Shown here: positions 45,750 through 54,953 of the stretch, piece by piece
Numbering within the stretch: position 1 is the stretch's first letter
Layout of the letters: every line of letters starts with the position of its first letter
NCBI RefSeq assembly: GCF_900585905.1
Contig: NZ_UTVH01000016.1
Coordinates: forward strand, 1-64,000
Length of the DNA stretch: 64,000 nt
Reading direction: 5' to 3'
From: Pseudomonas viridiflava
GTDB taxonomy: Bacteria > Pseudomonadota > Gammaproteobacteria > Pseudomonadales > Pseudomonadaceae
Notes under the pieces: generated by a model
What the model saw: only the letters and a program-made list of their open reading frames with translations
The model's database searches: none
Told to the model about the DNA's origin: nothing
Translations under genes and position numbers: made by a program

Positions 45750-46259
45750 ATGAGCGAACAACCGGGCATGAAAGCCAGTGTAATTGCCAGCATGACATTG
45801 ACCGCCGTGCTGCTTGGCGCGTCGGGCTCGATAAGAGCGCAAGCGCAGTCCAGTGAGGGTGCACATGGATTCTGGGTCGTACAGACCAGTGTGTATACGC
45901 GGCATTTCTCGCCATCGCCTGACCACACTAATCGGCAGGATCTGCTAGGGCTTGAGCGCAACGAGGCATCAGGACTGCTGTACGGTGGCGCGACGTTCCG
46001 CAATTCGTTTGCGCAACGTTCGTTCTACGGCTACGTCGGCAAGCGTTTCGACAGCCGCCGCTACCCGCTTTATCTGAAGGTCACTGGCGGCCTGTTGAAG
46101 GGCTACAAGGGCCGCTATCGCGACAAGATTCCACTCAATCGCCAGGGCATCGCGCCGGTCATCATTCCGGGTGCTGGTGTGCAGCTGGGTGTCGTCAGTG
46201 CGGAGGCGGTCCTGCTCGGCGCCTCCGCTGCGATGATCAATGTCGGCTTGCGCTTCTGA
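45750..46259 (+). CDS. PagP-like outer-membrane beta-barrel protein
   Basis: About 169 residues. A signal peptide (from MKASVIASMTLTAVLLGAS, cut near AQA) precedes an eight-strand-like barrel with YRDKIPLNRQGIAPVIIPG and a C-terminal Phe (NVGLRF) as outer-membrane proteins have. The layout recalls PagP lipid A palmitoyltransferase, but similarity is distant and the catalytic residues are not assigned. Starts at 45750, 45768 or 45693 are all in frame; none has a strong ribosome site. Confidence 0.6.
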   Translation: MSEQPGMKASVIASMTLTAVLLGASGSIRAQAQSSEGAHGFWVVQTSVYTRHFSPSPDHTNRQDLLGLERNEASGLLYGGATFRNSFAQRSFYGYVGKRFDSRRYPLYLKVTGGLLKGYKGRYRDKIPLNRQGIAPVIIPGAGVQLGVVSAEAVLLGASAAMINVGLRF

Positions 46260-46271
46260 GCAAGGGTTCGC

Positions 46272-47240
46272 TCAGGGGCGCGGCGCGTAGGCGAACACAT
46301 CGGCGCGCATCTGATGAGCGTCCATGCCGGCGCCGACCAGCGCATCCAGCGTGGCGTAGATCATCGCCGGCGAGCCGCTGGCATAGACGTGCACCTGGCT
46401 CAGGTCGGTAATGTCCTCACACACGGCTTCGTGCAACAGGCCGCAGCGTCCCTCCCAGCCGCACAGGTCGCTGACGACTTTGTGCAGGTGCAGATTGGGC
46501 AATTGCTTCCATTCATCCCAGTGCCTGATTTCGTAGAAATCATCTGGCCGCCGCGCGCCCCAGTACAGATGCACGGGGTGACTGAAGCCTCTGGATCGGC
46601 AGTGCTCAATCAGGCTGTGCATCTGCGCCATGCCGGTGCCTGCTGCGATCAGCACCAGCGGGCCGTCCGGCAGATCGGCCAGATGCGTGTCACCAAAGGG
46701 CAGTTCGACGGTGGCCATCTGGTTGCGCTGCAACTGCTCGATCAGCGCTTGCGCGCTGGCTTCACGCACCAGCACGTGCATTTCCAGCTCGCGCCCGCTG
46801 TGCGGTGCCGAGGCCAGGGAGAACGCCGATTTCTCGCCGCTGTCCTTGTGGATCATCAGGTACTGCCCGGCGTGGTAGCGCGGCGGTTTGCCGGCCGGAG
46901 CACGCAGGCCCACGCGCCAGACGTCACCGCCCACTTCGACACACTCGCTCAACTGGCAGGCAAACGTGCGCACCGGCAACTCGCCGAGCGCGAGCACGCC
47001 ATCCCAGAGCACTTCGCAATCTTGCAGAGGCGCGGCGACACAGGTGTGGATTTCGCCCTGGGTCAGTTCCTCGCCCTCCTGCAGCACCCGGCCTTCAACC
47101 AGCAGGGCAGAGCACACATGACAATTGCCGTTGCGACAGCTTTGCGGGCACTCGTAGCCCAAACGCTGTGCAGCGTCGAGGATCGGCTCGCCAGGCAAGG
47201 TTTCCAGCACTGCACCCGAAGGCTGCAAAGTTACGCGCAT
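46272..47240 (-). CDS. Ferredoxin-flavin reductase fusion (2Fe-2S / FAD / NAD oxidoreductase)
   Basis: A 322-residue iron-sulfur flavoprotein reductase. N-terminal 2Fe-2S domain with C35, C40, C43 and C67 (SCRNGNCHVC), then an FAD domain (PPRYHAGQYLMI) and an NAD(P) domain (LVLIAAGTGMAQMHSLIEH). It resembles AscD/CDP-6-deoxy-glucoseen reductase and Fre. Its ATG shares one base with the ubiD stop (TGATG), so it is coupled to ubiD. A role as electron donor in ubiquinone synthesis is possible, not shown. Confidence 0.88.
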   Translation of the reverse strand: MRVTLQPSGAVLETLPGEPILDAAQRLGYECPQSCRNGNCHVCSALLVEGRVLQEGEELTQGEIHTCVAAPLQDCEVLWDGVLALGELPVRTFACQLSECVEVGGDVWRVGLRAPAGKPPRYHAGQYLMIHKDSGEKSAFSLASAPHSGRELEMHVLVREASAQALIEQLQRNQMATVELPFGDTHLADLPDGPLVLIAAGTGMAQMHSLIEHCRSRGFSHPVHLYWGARRPDDFYEIRHWDEWKQLPNLHLHKVVSDLCGWEGRCGLLHEAVCEDITDLSQVHVYASGSPAMIYATLDALVGAGMDAHQMRADVFAYAPRP

Positions 47241-48706
47241 CAATCTATTCCCAGCTGATTCCAGATTTCGTCGACCCGACGCGTCGTGGCCTCGTCCTTG
47301 ACGATGACCCGACCCCACTCGCGCGTGGTCTCGCCCGGCCATTTGTGTGTGGCATCCAGCCCCATCTTCGAGCCCAGCCCGGAGACGGGCGAGGCAAAGT
47401 CCAGGTAATCGATCGGCGTGTTCTCGATCATCACCGTGTCGCGCTTGGGATCCATGCGCGTGGTAATGGCCCAGATCACGTCGTTCCAGTCCCGGGCATT
47501 GATGTCGTCATCGGTGACGATCACGAACTTGGTGTACATGAACTGTCGCAAGAACGACCACACGCCGAGCATTACACGCTTGGCGTGCCCGGGGTACTGC
47601 TTCTTCATGGTCACCACCGCCATCCGGTATGAACAGCCTTCGGGCGGCAGGTAAAAGTCAGTAATCTCCGGGAACTGCTTTTGGAGGATCGGCACGAACA
47701 CTTCGTTCAACGCGACGCCAAGAATCGCCGGTTCATCCGGTGGCCGGCCGGTGTAAGTGCTGTGGTAGATCGGTTTGACGCGATGGGTAATGCGCTCGAC
47801 GGTGAACACCGGGAAGCTGTCGACTTCGTTGTAGTAGCCGGTGTGGTCGCCATAGGGGCCTTCATCGGCCATTTCGCCAGGATGGATCACGCCTTCGAGG
47901 ACGATTTCAGCGCTGGCTGGCACTTGCAGGTTGTTGCCGCGGCATTTGATCAGTTCGGTGCGATTGCCCCGCAACAGGCCTGCGAAAGCATATTCGGACA
48001 GGCTGTCGGGGACCGGCGTGACGGCGCCGAGAATGGTCGCCGGGTCTGCGCCCAGGGCGACGGACACCGGGAACGGCTCGCCTGGATGCTTGATGCACCA
48101 TTCCTTGAAGTCCAGCGCACCGCCGCGATGGCTCAGCCAGCGCATGATGACCTTGTTGCGGCCAATCACCTGCTGGCGATAGATGCCCAGGTTCTGCCGC
48201 TCTTTGTTCGGGCCACGGGTAATGGTCAGGCCCCAGGTAATCAGCGGGCCGACGTCGCCGGGCCAGCAGGTCTGCACGGGCAACATGCCGAGGTCGACGT
48301 CATCGCCTTCGATGACGATCTCCTGGCATGGGGCGTCCTTGACGACCTTGGGCGCCATGGAGATCACTTTCTTGAAGATCGGCAGTTTCGACCAGGCGTC
48401 CTTGAGGCCCTTGGGTGGCTCGGGCTCTTTCAAGAAAGCCAGCAGTTTGCCGATTTCGCGCAGCTCGCTGACTTCTTCGGCCCCCATGCCCATGGCGACG
48501 CGCTGCGGCGTGCCGAACAGGTTGCCAAGTACCGGGATGTCGTAACCCACCGGCTTTTCGAACAACAGTGCCGGACCTTTCGCGCGTAAGGTTCGGTCGC
48601 AGATTTCGGTCATTTCCAGCACAGGGGAAATGGGCATCTGGATGCGTTTCAACTCTCCGCGCTGCTCAAGTTGCTGCACGAAATCCCGTAGATCCTTGAA
48701 TTTCAT
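47240..48706 (-). CDS. ubiD: 4-hydroxy-3-polyprenylbenzoate decarboxylase
   Basis: The prenylated-FMN-dependent decarboxylase of ubiquinone biosynthesis. 488 residues. Typical segments: [39 protein letters not shown] and [11 protein letters not shown], the last in the active-site region. The start at 48706 matches family length; a GTG at 48718 is in frame. Followed and overlapped by the ferredoxin reductase gene. Confidence 0.96.
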   Translation of the reverse strand: MKFKDLRDFVQQLEQRGELKRIQMPISPVLEMTEICDRTLRAKGPALLFEKPVGYDIPVLGNLFGTPQRVAMGMGAEEVSELREIGKLLAFLKEPEPPKGLKDAWSKLPIFKKVISMAPKVVKDAPCQEIVIEGDDVDLGMLPVQTCWPGDVGPLITWGLTITRGPNKERQNLGIYRQQVIGRNKVIMRWLSHRGGALDFKEWCIKHPGEPFPVSVALGADPATILGAVTPVPDSLSEYAFAGLLRGNRTELIKCRGNNLQVPASAEIVLEGVIHPGEMADEGPYGDHTGYYNEVDSFPVFTVERITHRVKPIYHSTYTGRPPDEPAILGVALNEVFVPILQKQFPEITDFYLPPEGCSYRMAVVTMKKQYPGHAKRVMLGVWSFLRQFMYTKFVIVTDDDINARDWNDVIWAITTRMDPKRDTVMIENTPIDYLDFASPVSGLGSKMGLDATHKWPGETTREWGRVIVKDEATTRRVDEIWNQLGID

Positions 48707-48774
48707 TGACTCGGCCACCGATAAAATAGGTTTGTATCCTACCTGCTCTTAACGTTCGTGGCAGCTGTGATGTC

Positions 48775-48866
48775 GCGTGGGACCGGCTTCAGCCGGGAAG
48801 AGGCCAGTGCAATCGATGCATATCGGTGGCTGAACTATTACCTTCCTGGCTGAAACCGGCCCACGA
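48775..48866. repeat. REP doublet, family A
   Basis: CGTGGGACCGGCTTCAGCCG and an inverse copy ending AAACCGGCCCACG, about 45 bp apart. It lies between ubiD and the rho terminator. Confidence 0.82.
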
Positions 48867-48870
48867 CGCA

Positions 48871-48905
48871 AAAAAAATGGCGCCGGTGAGGGCGCCATTT
48901 TTTGT
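48871..48905 (-). terminator. Terminator downstream of rho
   Basis: AAATGGCGCC and GGCGCCATTT stem; A-run and T-run on the two sides. It ends the minus-strand rho transcript 17 bp after the stop codon. Confidence 0.85.
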
Positions 48906-48921
48906 GCTGCGGTGCTACCTG

Positions 48922-50181
48922 TTACTTGCGTTTCATCGACAGGAAGAACTCGTCGTTGGTCTTGGTCTGCTTGAGCTTGTCGATCAGGAACTCGATAGCG
49001 GCGACTTCGTCCATCGGGTGCAGCAGTTTGCGCAGGATCCACATACGTTGCAGCTCGTCATCAGCGGTCAACAGCTCTTCGCGGCGTGTGCCGGAGCGGT
49101 TGATGTTGATGGCAGGGAACACACGCTTCTCGGCGATCTTGCGGTCCAGAGGCAGCTCCATGTTGCCGGTGCCTTTGAATTCTTCGTAGATCACTTCGTC
49201 CATCTTCGAGCCGGTTTCAACCAGCGCGGTGGCGATGATGGTCAGCGAGCCGCCTTCTTCGATGTTACGCGCCGCGCCGAAGAAACGTTTCGGTTTCTCC
49301 AGGGCGTGAGCGTCGACACCACCGGTCAATACCTTGCCGGAGCTTGGAATCACGGTGTTGTAGGCACGGGCCAGACGGGTGATGGAGTCGAGCAGGATGA
49401 CCACATCCTTCTTGTGCTCGACCAGGCGCTTGGCCTTTTCGATCACCATTTCGGCAACCTGCACGTGGCGGGTTGGCGGCTCGTCGAAGGTCGAGGCAAC
49501 CACTTCGCCGCGCACAGTGCGCTGCATTTCGGTCACTTCTTCCGGACGTTCATCGATCAGCAGCACGATCAGATGCACTTCCGGGTTGTTGCGGGTGATG
49601 TTTGCCGCGATGTTCTGCAGCATGATCGTCTTGCCCGCTTTCGGCGGTGCCACGATCAGGCCGCGCTGGCCTTTGCCAATCGGTGCGCAGAGGTCGATCA
49701 CGCGGCCGGTCAGGTCTTCGGTCGAACCGTTGCCTGCTTCCATCTTCATGCGCACGTTGGGAAACAACGGCGTCAGGTTTTCGAAGAGGATCTTGTTCTT
49801 CGCGTTTTCCGGACGGTCGTAGTTGATCGTGTCTACCTTGAGCAGCGCGAAGTAACGCTCGCCTTCTTTTGGCGGACGGATCTTGCCGACAATGGTGTCG
49901 CCAGTGCGCAGGTTGAAGCGGCGGATCTGGCTCGGCGAGACGTAGATGTCGTCCGGGCCGGCGAGATAGGAAGCGTCTGCAGAGCGCAGGAAACCGAAGC
50001 CGTCCTGGAGGATCTCCAGCACGCCATCACCTGAAATTTCCTCGCCACTCTTGGCGTGCTTTTTCAGCAGGGAGAAAATCACATCCTGCTTGCGCGAACG
50101 GGCCATATTTTCTATGCCCATCTGTTCGGCCATTTCGAGCAGATCGGTAATCGGCTTTTGCTTGAGTTCAGTCAGATTCAT
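48922..50181 (-). CDS. rho: Transcription termination factor Rho
   Basis: An RNA-dependent hexameric helicase, 419 residues (E. coli Rho has 419). N-terminal RNA-binding cold-shock-like domain (DGFGFLRS), Walker [11 protein letters not shown], Walker [18 protein letters not shown] and the R-loop region. Upstream 229 bp hold the leader; rho is often autoregulated by attenuation, but I see no definite element there. trxA lies upstream on the same strand with its own terminator. Confidence 0.98.
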   Translation of the reverse strand: MNLTELKQKPITDLLEMAEQMGIENMARSRKQDVIFSLLKKHAKSGEEISGDGVLEILQDGFGFLRSADASYLAGPDDIYVSPSQIRRFNLRTGDTIVGKIRPPKEGERYFALLKVDTINYDRPENAKNKILFENLTPLFPNVRMKMEAGNGSTEDLTGRVIDLCAPIGKGQRGLIVAPPKAGKTIMLQNIAANITRNNPEVHLIVLLIDERPEEVTEMQRTVRGEVVASTFDEPPTRHVQVAEMVIEKAKRLVEHKKDVVILLDSITRLARAYNTVIPSSGKVLTGGVDAHALEKPKRFFGAARNIEEGGSLTIIATALVETGSKMDEVIYEEFKGTGNMELPLDRKIAEKRVFPAININRSGTRREELLTADDELQRMWILRKLLHPMDEVAAIEFLIDKLKQTKTNDEFFLSMKRK

Positions 50182-50374
50182 AGGGGAATGACGTAATCAT
50201 GTAGGGAGGGGAAAATTAAGCTTTTGGCTTAATGAGGCCGCGCCGCAGAGAAGGCGACAGGATCGCGTACTAAATCGAAAGGAGTGCGTCGGCGACGGCT
50301 TGCAGGGGGCAACGGAGAAGCCGTTGCGGGGCCGAATGTACCACTTGATTTTGGGGGCGTCTAGTATCGCACCT

Positions 50375-50405
50375 GAAAAAAAGCCCCGCAGATTGCAGGG
50401 CTTTG
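50375..50405 (-). terminator. Terminator downstream of trxA
   Basis: AAAGCCCTGC and GCGGGGCTTT stem on the minus strand, followed by TTTTTTT. It separates trxA from rho. Confidence 0.85.
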
Positions 50406-50410
50406 GCACA

Positions 50411-50740
50411 TCAGATGTTGGCGTCGAGGAACGCGGCCAACTGGGACTTCGACAGCGCACCGACCTTGGTGGCTTCGACAACGCCGTTCTTGAACAGCAT
50501 CAGCGTCGGGATACCGCGTACGCCGTGCTTGGCGGGGGTTTCCTGATTTTCGTCGATGTTCAGCTTGGCGATGGTCAGCTTGCCCTTGTAGGTTTCGGCG
50601 ATTTCATCGAGAACCGGGGCAATCATTTTGCACGGGCCACACCACTCAGCCCAGTAATCAACTAGCACAGCACCTTCAGCCTTGATGACATCGGTTTCGA
50701 AGCTGGCGTCGCTGACGTGCTTGATAAGGTCGCTACTCAT
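50411..50740 (-). CDS. trxA: Thioredoxin 1
   Basis: A 109-residue disulfide reductase with the active site [13 protein letters not shown] and the cis-Pro loop [13 protein letters not shown] precedes the ATG. It neighbours rho, as in many gammaproteobacteria. Confidence 0.97.
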   Translation of the reverse strand: MSSDLIKHVSDASFETDVIKAEGAVLVDYWAEWCGPCKMIAPVLDEIAETYKGKLTIAKLNIDENQETPAKHGVRGIPTLMLFKNGVVEATKVGALSKSQLAAFLDANI

Positions 50741-50889
50741 GGAGTTCTCCGAGTTAGTAGGCTAAAAAACGTGCCTTATCATAGCGGGCCTTGCCGCGTT
50801 CAGGAAGCTGGGCTTGATTGAGTCTGGCTATAAGGTTGCATGAGTCTGGTTATGGAGGGGCAAACTGGCTCACCAGGCATTCTCTTTTT

Positions 50890-50975
50890 GCAGGAGTGCG
50901 TTTGCCCGCGATGAACGATTACCTCGTGTGACTGGCAGACCGAGTCGACTGCATCGCGGGCAAGTGCGCTCCTAC
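50890..50975. repeat. REP doublet, family B
   Basis: GCAGGAGTGCGTTTGCCCGC and the inverse GCGGGCAAGTGCGCTCCTAC, about 45 bp apart. It lies in the 277-bp space between trxA and the convergent-side GntR gene; the rest of that space shows nothing recognisable. Confidence 0.8.
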
Positions 50976-51017
50976 GGGTCCCGCGCGCGTCGGATCAAAG
51001 GGGAGCGGTGGAGCGGC

Positions 51018-51722
51018 CTAGCTGGCGGGCGAAACAAACACGATCCCCGTGCGCAGTGCGGCGCCGCGAATGTGTTCGTGCATGGCCTTCTGGGCGGCGC
51101 CCGACGCGTGACGGGCCAGCGCGCGCAGGATCTTGCGATGTTCCTGCCAGGTCTCCATGGCCCGGGAGGGGCGGATGAAGGGCATTTTCTGGCTTTCCAG
51201 AAAGATGTCGGCGCCCGCAGTGATGATCCCCAGCATCGCCTGATTGCCGCTGGCGACCAGGATGTGGCGGTGAAAATCATAGTCCAGCCGCGAAGCCGCC
51301 TCGAAATCCCCGGCGCGCAGCTCCAGGCGCATGGCCTCGACGTTGTCTTCCAGCACGTCGCGCTCGTCTGCAGTCAAGGTGATGGCTGCCAGGCTCGCGG
51401 CGAAGCCCTCCAGTGCGTAACGCAGCTGAAAAGTATCGGCGGGTGACACGCGGGTATCGAAAGGCCAGGAAAAACCATCTGTGCGCTGTTCTGGTTCAGA
51501 AACGGGCTGCACGAATACGCCCTTGCCCGGCTGCACACTGACCACGCCCAGCGCGCTCAGCGACGACAACGCTTCGCGCAGCGAGGCACGACTGACGCCC
51601 AGCAACACCGCCAGATCGCGCTGCGAGGGCAGGCTGTCACCCGCCTCGTAACCTTGCTCGGCAATCAGTTTGCGGATCGCCCGGACGGCGGATTCGGGCA
51701 CGGCGAGGGGGCTATGGGGCAT
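51018..51722 (-). CDS. GntR family (FadR/FCD type) regulator of the adjacent transporter
   Basis: A 234-residue regulator: winged helix at residues about 15-75 (LPSQRDLAVLLGVSRASLRE) and an FCD ligand domain (about 85-215; metal-binding type His residues in LDYDFHRHILVASGN). Divergent from an amino-acid ABC operon with a perfect palindrome between, so it most likely controls that operon. The ATG at 51722 is preceded in frame by a GTG at 51725. Confidence 0.87.
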   Translation of the reverse strand: MPHSPLAVPESAVRAIRKLIAEQGYEAGDSLPSQRDLAVLLGVSRASLREALSSLSALGVVSVQPGKGVFVQPVSEPEQRTDGFSWPFDTRVSPADTFQLRYALEGFAASLAAITLTADERDVLEDNVEAMRLELRAGDFEAASRLDYDFHRHILVASGNQAMLGIITAGADIFLESQKMPFIRPSRAMETWQEHRKILRALARHASGAAQKAMHEHIRGAALRTGIVFVSPAS

Positions 51723-51848
51723 CACTGTTCAGGCCAGTCATTCCAGTCAAACCTCCTTTTAGGCCCATCGGACGCATTGGGCAAGCGCTGCCCAGGGCTG
51801 GGGCGGTGTGACTTTTTGGCGCGCCAAAGCAGGGCGCGAAGGTCATCA

Positions 51849-51863
51849 ACTGGTCAGACCAGT
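51849..51863. promoter_or_regulatory. Palindromic GntR-type operator
   Basis: ACTGGTC-A-GACCAGT is a perfect 7-1-7 palindrome that fits the FadR-subfamily pattern TGGTCNGACCA. It lies between the divergent GntR gene and the ABC operon, 109 bp before the binding-protein gene. Confidence 0.8.
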
Positions 51864-51971
51864 AAGACCGAAATCATCGCCGGGCCCTTGAAACCCGTAT
51901 GGTCAGGCCCGTGTGGCATGCGCTGTGCACTGAGCCCATCAGCCCCACTCATTGCCTTTCGGAGTCTTGCC

Positions 51972-52757
51972 ATGACCAAGCGTTACAGCGCTTTGCTTAC
52001 TGCCCTGTTTGCCAGCCTGATGCTGAGCCAGGCACCTGCCCATGCCGATGGCCTGGAGGACGTCGTCAAGCGCGGCACGCTGAAGGTCGCTGTGCCTCAG
52101 GACTTTCCGCCCTTCGGCTCAGTGGGCCCGGACATGAAGCCGCGTGGCCTGGACATCGACACTGCGCAGCTGATCGCCGATCGCCTCAAGGTCAAGCTGG
52201 AACTGACGCCGGTCAACAGTACCAACCGCATTCCGTATCTGACCACGGGCAAGGTCGACCTGGTGATCTCCAGCCTGGGCAAGAATCCGGACCGCGAGAA
52301 AGTCATCGATTTTTCCAGGGCCTACGCCCCGTTCTACCTCGCCGTGTTCGGCCCGCCTGATGCAGCGATCACCGGCATAGATGATCTCAAAGGCAAGACT
52401 ATCAGCGTTACCCGTGGCGCCATCGAAGACATCGAGTTGAGCGCAGTGGCACCCAAAGAGGCCACGATTAAACGCTTCGAGGACAACAACTCCACCATCG
52501 CCGCCTACCTGGCCGGCCAGACCGACCTGATCGCCAGCGGCAACGTGGTGATGGTCGCCATCAGCGAGAAAAACCCCAAGCGCATTCCAGCGCTGAAAGT
52601 GAAGCTCAAGGATTCGCCGGTCTACGTCGGCGTCAACAAGGATCAGGCTGCGCTGCTGGCCAGGGTCAACGAGATCATCGAGGCCGGGAAAAAAGACGGC
52701 ACCCTGGAAAAGAATGCCCAGACCTGGCTCAAGCAACCACTGCCGGCAGATCTTTGA
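51972..52757 (+). CDS. Polar amino-acid ABC transporter, substrate-binding protein
   Basis: A 261-residue periplasmic protein of family 3. Signal peptide residues 1-25 (cut after APAHA), then VKRGTLKVAVPQDFPPFGSV and VDLVISSLGKNPDREK. First gene of a four-gene operon. GGAG lies before the ATG. Ligand unknown; the family binds polar amino acids or opines. Confidence 0.92.
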   Translation: MTKRYSALLTALFASLMLSQAPAHADGLEDVVKRGTLKVAVPQDFPPFGSVGPDMKPRGLDIDTAQLIADRLKVKLELTPVNSTNRIPYLTTGKVDLVISSLGKNPDREKVIDFSRAYAPFYLAVFGPPDAAITGIDDLKGKTISVTRGAIEDIELSAVAPKEATIKRFEDNNSTIAAYLAGQTDLIASGNVVMVAISEKNPKRIPALKVKLKDSPVYVGVNKDQAALLARVNEIIEAGKKDGTLEKNAQTWLKQPLPADL

Positions 52758-52786
52758 TGACTGCTCGCTGATTTCGAGGCTTGCCG

Positions 52787-53452
52787 ATGGCTTATAACTT
52801 CGACTTTGTCCCGGTCCTGCAAAACGCCGACCTGCTCTTGCGGGGGGCCTTGTTTACCCTGGAGCTGACCGTTATCGGCACGCTGCTGGGGGTAAGCCTG
52901 GGCATTGTTGGCGCGATAGTGCGGGCATGGAATATCCGTCCGTTCTCGGCGATCTTCGGTATTTACGTCGAGTTGATCCGCAACACGCCATTTCTGGTGC
53001 AGTTGTTCTTCATCTTCTTCGGCCTGCCGTCTCTGGGGTTGCAGATCTCGGAGTGGCAGGCGGCGATTCTGGCCATGGTGATCAACCTGGGTGCGTATTC
53101 CACCGAAATCATTCGCGCGGGTATCCAGGCCATTCCCAAAGGCCAGCTCGAAGCCGCTGCAGCGCTGGCGATGACGCGCTTCGAAGCGTTCCGCCATGTG
53201 GTGCTGATTCCAGCCCTGGGCAAGGTCTGGCCGGCCCTGAGCAGCCAGATCATCATTGTCATGCTGGGGTCGGCGGTCTGTTCGCAGATCGCCACCGAAG
53301 AGCTGAGCTTCTACGCCAACTTCATTCAGTCGCGCAATTTCCGTTCTTTCGAAACCTACATGATCACGACGCTGGTGTACCTGTGCATGGCGTTGCTGGT
53401 TCGCCAGTTTCTGGCCTGGATCGGACGCCGCTACATAGCGAGGAAAGGCTGA
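52787..53452 (+). CDS. Polar amino-acid ABC transporter permease 1
   Basis: A 221-residue inner-membrane protein of the HisM/GlnP family. YVELIRNTPFLVQLFFIFFG is the family N-terminal motif and EAAAALAMTRFEAFRHVVLIP the coupling loop. GAGG lies 8 bases before the ATG. Its stop shares one base with the next start (TGATG). Confidence 0.93.
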   Translation: MAYNFDFVPVLQNADLLLRGALFTLELTVIGTLLGVSLGIVGAIVRAWNIRPFSAIFGIYVELIRNTPFLVQLFFIFFGLPSLGLQISEWQAAILAMVINLGAYSTEIIRAGIQAIPKGQLEAAAALAMTRFEAFRHVVLIPALGKVWPALSSQIIIVMLGSAVCSQIATEELSFYANFIQSRNFRSFETYMITTLVYLCMALLVRQFLAWIGRRYIARKG

Positions 53453-54099
53453 TGGATTTCACCCTTTGGGATGTGGTGCGCAACCTGCTTACCGGGCTGC
53501 AATGGACCCTCGCGTTGTCGCTGGTGGCGTTCATCGGTGGCGGTGCGGTGGGCCTGCTGGTCATGGCCATGCGCATCTCCAGATTGAACGCGCCACGAGT
53601 GCTGGCCAAGGTCTATATCGAGCTGTTTCAGGGCACGCCGCTGCTGATGCAGCTGTTTCTGGTGTTTTTCGGCGTCGCGTTGCTGGGGATCGACATTTCG
53701 CCCTGGGTGGCGGCCGCGCTGGCTTTGACGCTGTTCACCAGTGCTTACCTGGCCGAGATCTGGCGTGGCTGCGTTGAATCCATCGCCCACGGGCAATGGG
53801 AGGCGTCGGCCAGCCTGGCCCTGTCGCCGCTGGAGCAGCTGCGCTATGTGATCCTGCCGCAGGCGCTGCGCATTGCCGTGGCGCCCACTGTCGGGTTCTC
53901 CGTGCAAGTGGTCAAGGGCACTGCGGTGACGTCGATCATCGGCTTTACCGAACTGACCAAGACCGGCGGCATGCTCGCCAACGCCACATTCCAGCCGTTC
54001 ATGGTGTATGGCTTCGTGGCCCTGGGCTATTTCATCCTCTGCTACCCCTTGTCGCTCAGTGCCCGCTACCTGGAAAGGAGACTGCATGCCTCTGCTTAG
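53452..54099 (+). CDS. Polar amino-acid ABC transporter permease 2
   Basis: A 215-residue HisQ/HisM-type permease: YIELFQGTPLLMQLFLVFFG and EASASLALSPLEQLRYVILP. It pairs with the permease upstream to form the membrane channel. Coupled at both ends (1-base overlap before, 14-base overlap after). Confidence 0.93.
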   Translation: MDFTLWDVVRNLLTGLQWTLALSLVAFIGGGAVGLLVMAMRISRLNAPRVLAKVYIELFQGTPLLMQLFLVFFGVALLGIDISPWVAAALALTLFTSAYLAEIWRGCVESIAHGQWEASASLALSPLEQLRYVILPQALRIAVAPTVGFSVQVVKGTAVTSIIGFTELTKTGGMLANATFQPFMVYGFVALGYFILCYPLSLSARYLERRLHASA

Positions 54100-54823
54100 A
54101 ATTTCCGCGCTGCATAAATATTACGGCGACCATCACGTGCTCAAAGGCATCGACCTCACTGTTGAAGAAGGTCAGGTGGTGGCGATCATCGGCCGCAGTG
54201 GCTCGGGCAAAAGCACCTTGCTGCGCACCTTGAACGGGCTGGAGTCAATCAACGATGGCGTGATCGAGGTCGACGGCGAATACCTGGATGCGGCCCGTGC
54301 CGACCTGCGCACGCTGCGGCAGAAAGTCGGCATGGTGTTTCAGCAGTTCAACCTGTTTCCGCATCTGAGCGTCGGCGAAAACGTCATGCTGGCGCCGCAG
54401 GTGGTGCAGAAGAAATCGAAAGCGCAGGCCCATGAGCTGGCCCGGCAGATGCTTGATCGCGTCGGGCTGGGAGAGAAATTCGACGCCTTTCCCGAGCGGC
54501 TTTCGGGCGGGCAGCAGCAGCGCGTTGCCATCGCCCGCGCCCTGGCAATGTCACCCAAGGTGCTGCTGTGCGATGAAATAACCTCGGCGCTGGACCCGGA
54601 GCTGGTCAATGAAGTGCTGAGCGTGGTGCGCAAGCTGGCCGCCGAAGGCATGACGCTGATCATGGTCACCCACGAAATGCGTTTCGCCCGGGAAGTCGGC
54701 GACAAGCTGGTGTTCATGCATGAGGGCAAGGTGCATGAGGTGGGCGACCCGAAAGTGCTGTTCGCCAACCCGCGCACCCCCGAGCTGGCGAATTTCATCG
54801 GCTCGGTGGAGCAGGGGGCTTAA
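54086..54823 (+). CDS. Polar amino-acid ABC transporter ATP-binding protein
   Basis: A 245-residue GlnQ/HisP-type ATPase: Walker A IIGRSGSGKSTLL, Q-loop VFQQFNLFPH, signature RLSGGQQQRVAIARAL, Walker B VLLCDEITSALDPE and the switch His in MVTHEM. AAAGGAG precedes the ATG, which lies inside the end of the permease gene. Last gene of the operon. Confidence 0.95.
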   Translation: MPLLRISALHKYYGDHHVLKGIDLTVEEGQVVAIIGRSGSGKSTLLRTLNGLESINDGVIEVDGEYLDAARADLRTLRQKVGMVFQQFNLFPHLSVGENVMLAPQVVQKKSKAQAHELARQMLDRVGLGEKFDAFPERLSGGQQQRVAIARALAMSPKVLLCDEITSALDPELVNEVLSVVRKLAAEGMTLIMVTHEMRFAREVGDKLVFMHEGKVHEVGDPKVLFANPRTPELANFIGSVEQGA

Positions 54824-54832
54824 CGCCGAGCG

Positions 54833-54940
54833 ACGTGGGACCGGCCGGCGTGGGACCGGCTTTAGCCGGGAAGGGGGCCGGTACAGTCCCTATACAGGGT
54901 GTCAGAAACGCTGCATTCCCGGCTAAAGCCGGTCCCACGA
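54833..54940. repeat. REP doublet, family A, with partially duplicated head
   Basis: ACGTGGGACCGGCCGGCG is followed at once by a full CGTGGGACCGGCTTTAGCCG copy; the inverse copy ends at 54940. It lies between the ABC operon and the convergent CYTH/CHAD gene. Confidence 0.85.
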
Positions 54941-54953
54941 CATCAGCGTGTGC

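Noticed and set aside
45607..45926. Minus-strand frames opposite the barrel protein start
   Set aside because: No ribosome site and low-complexity basic composition; they look like shadows.
52119..52736. Long antisense frame within the substrate-binding protein gene
   Set aside because: The sense gene has signal peptide, SD and operon context; the antisense product has no recognisable domain.
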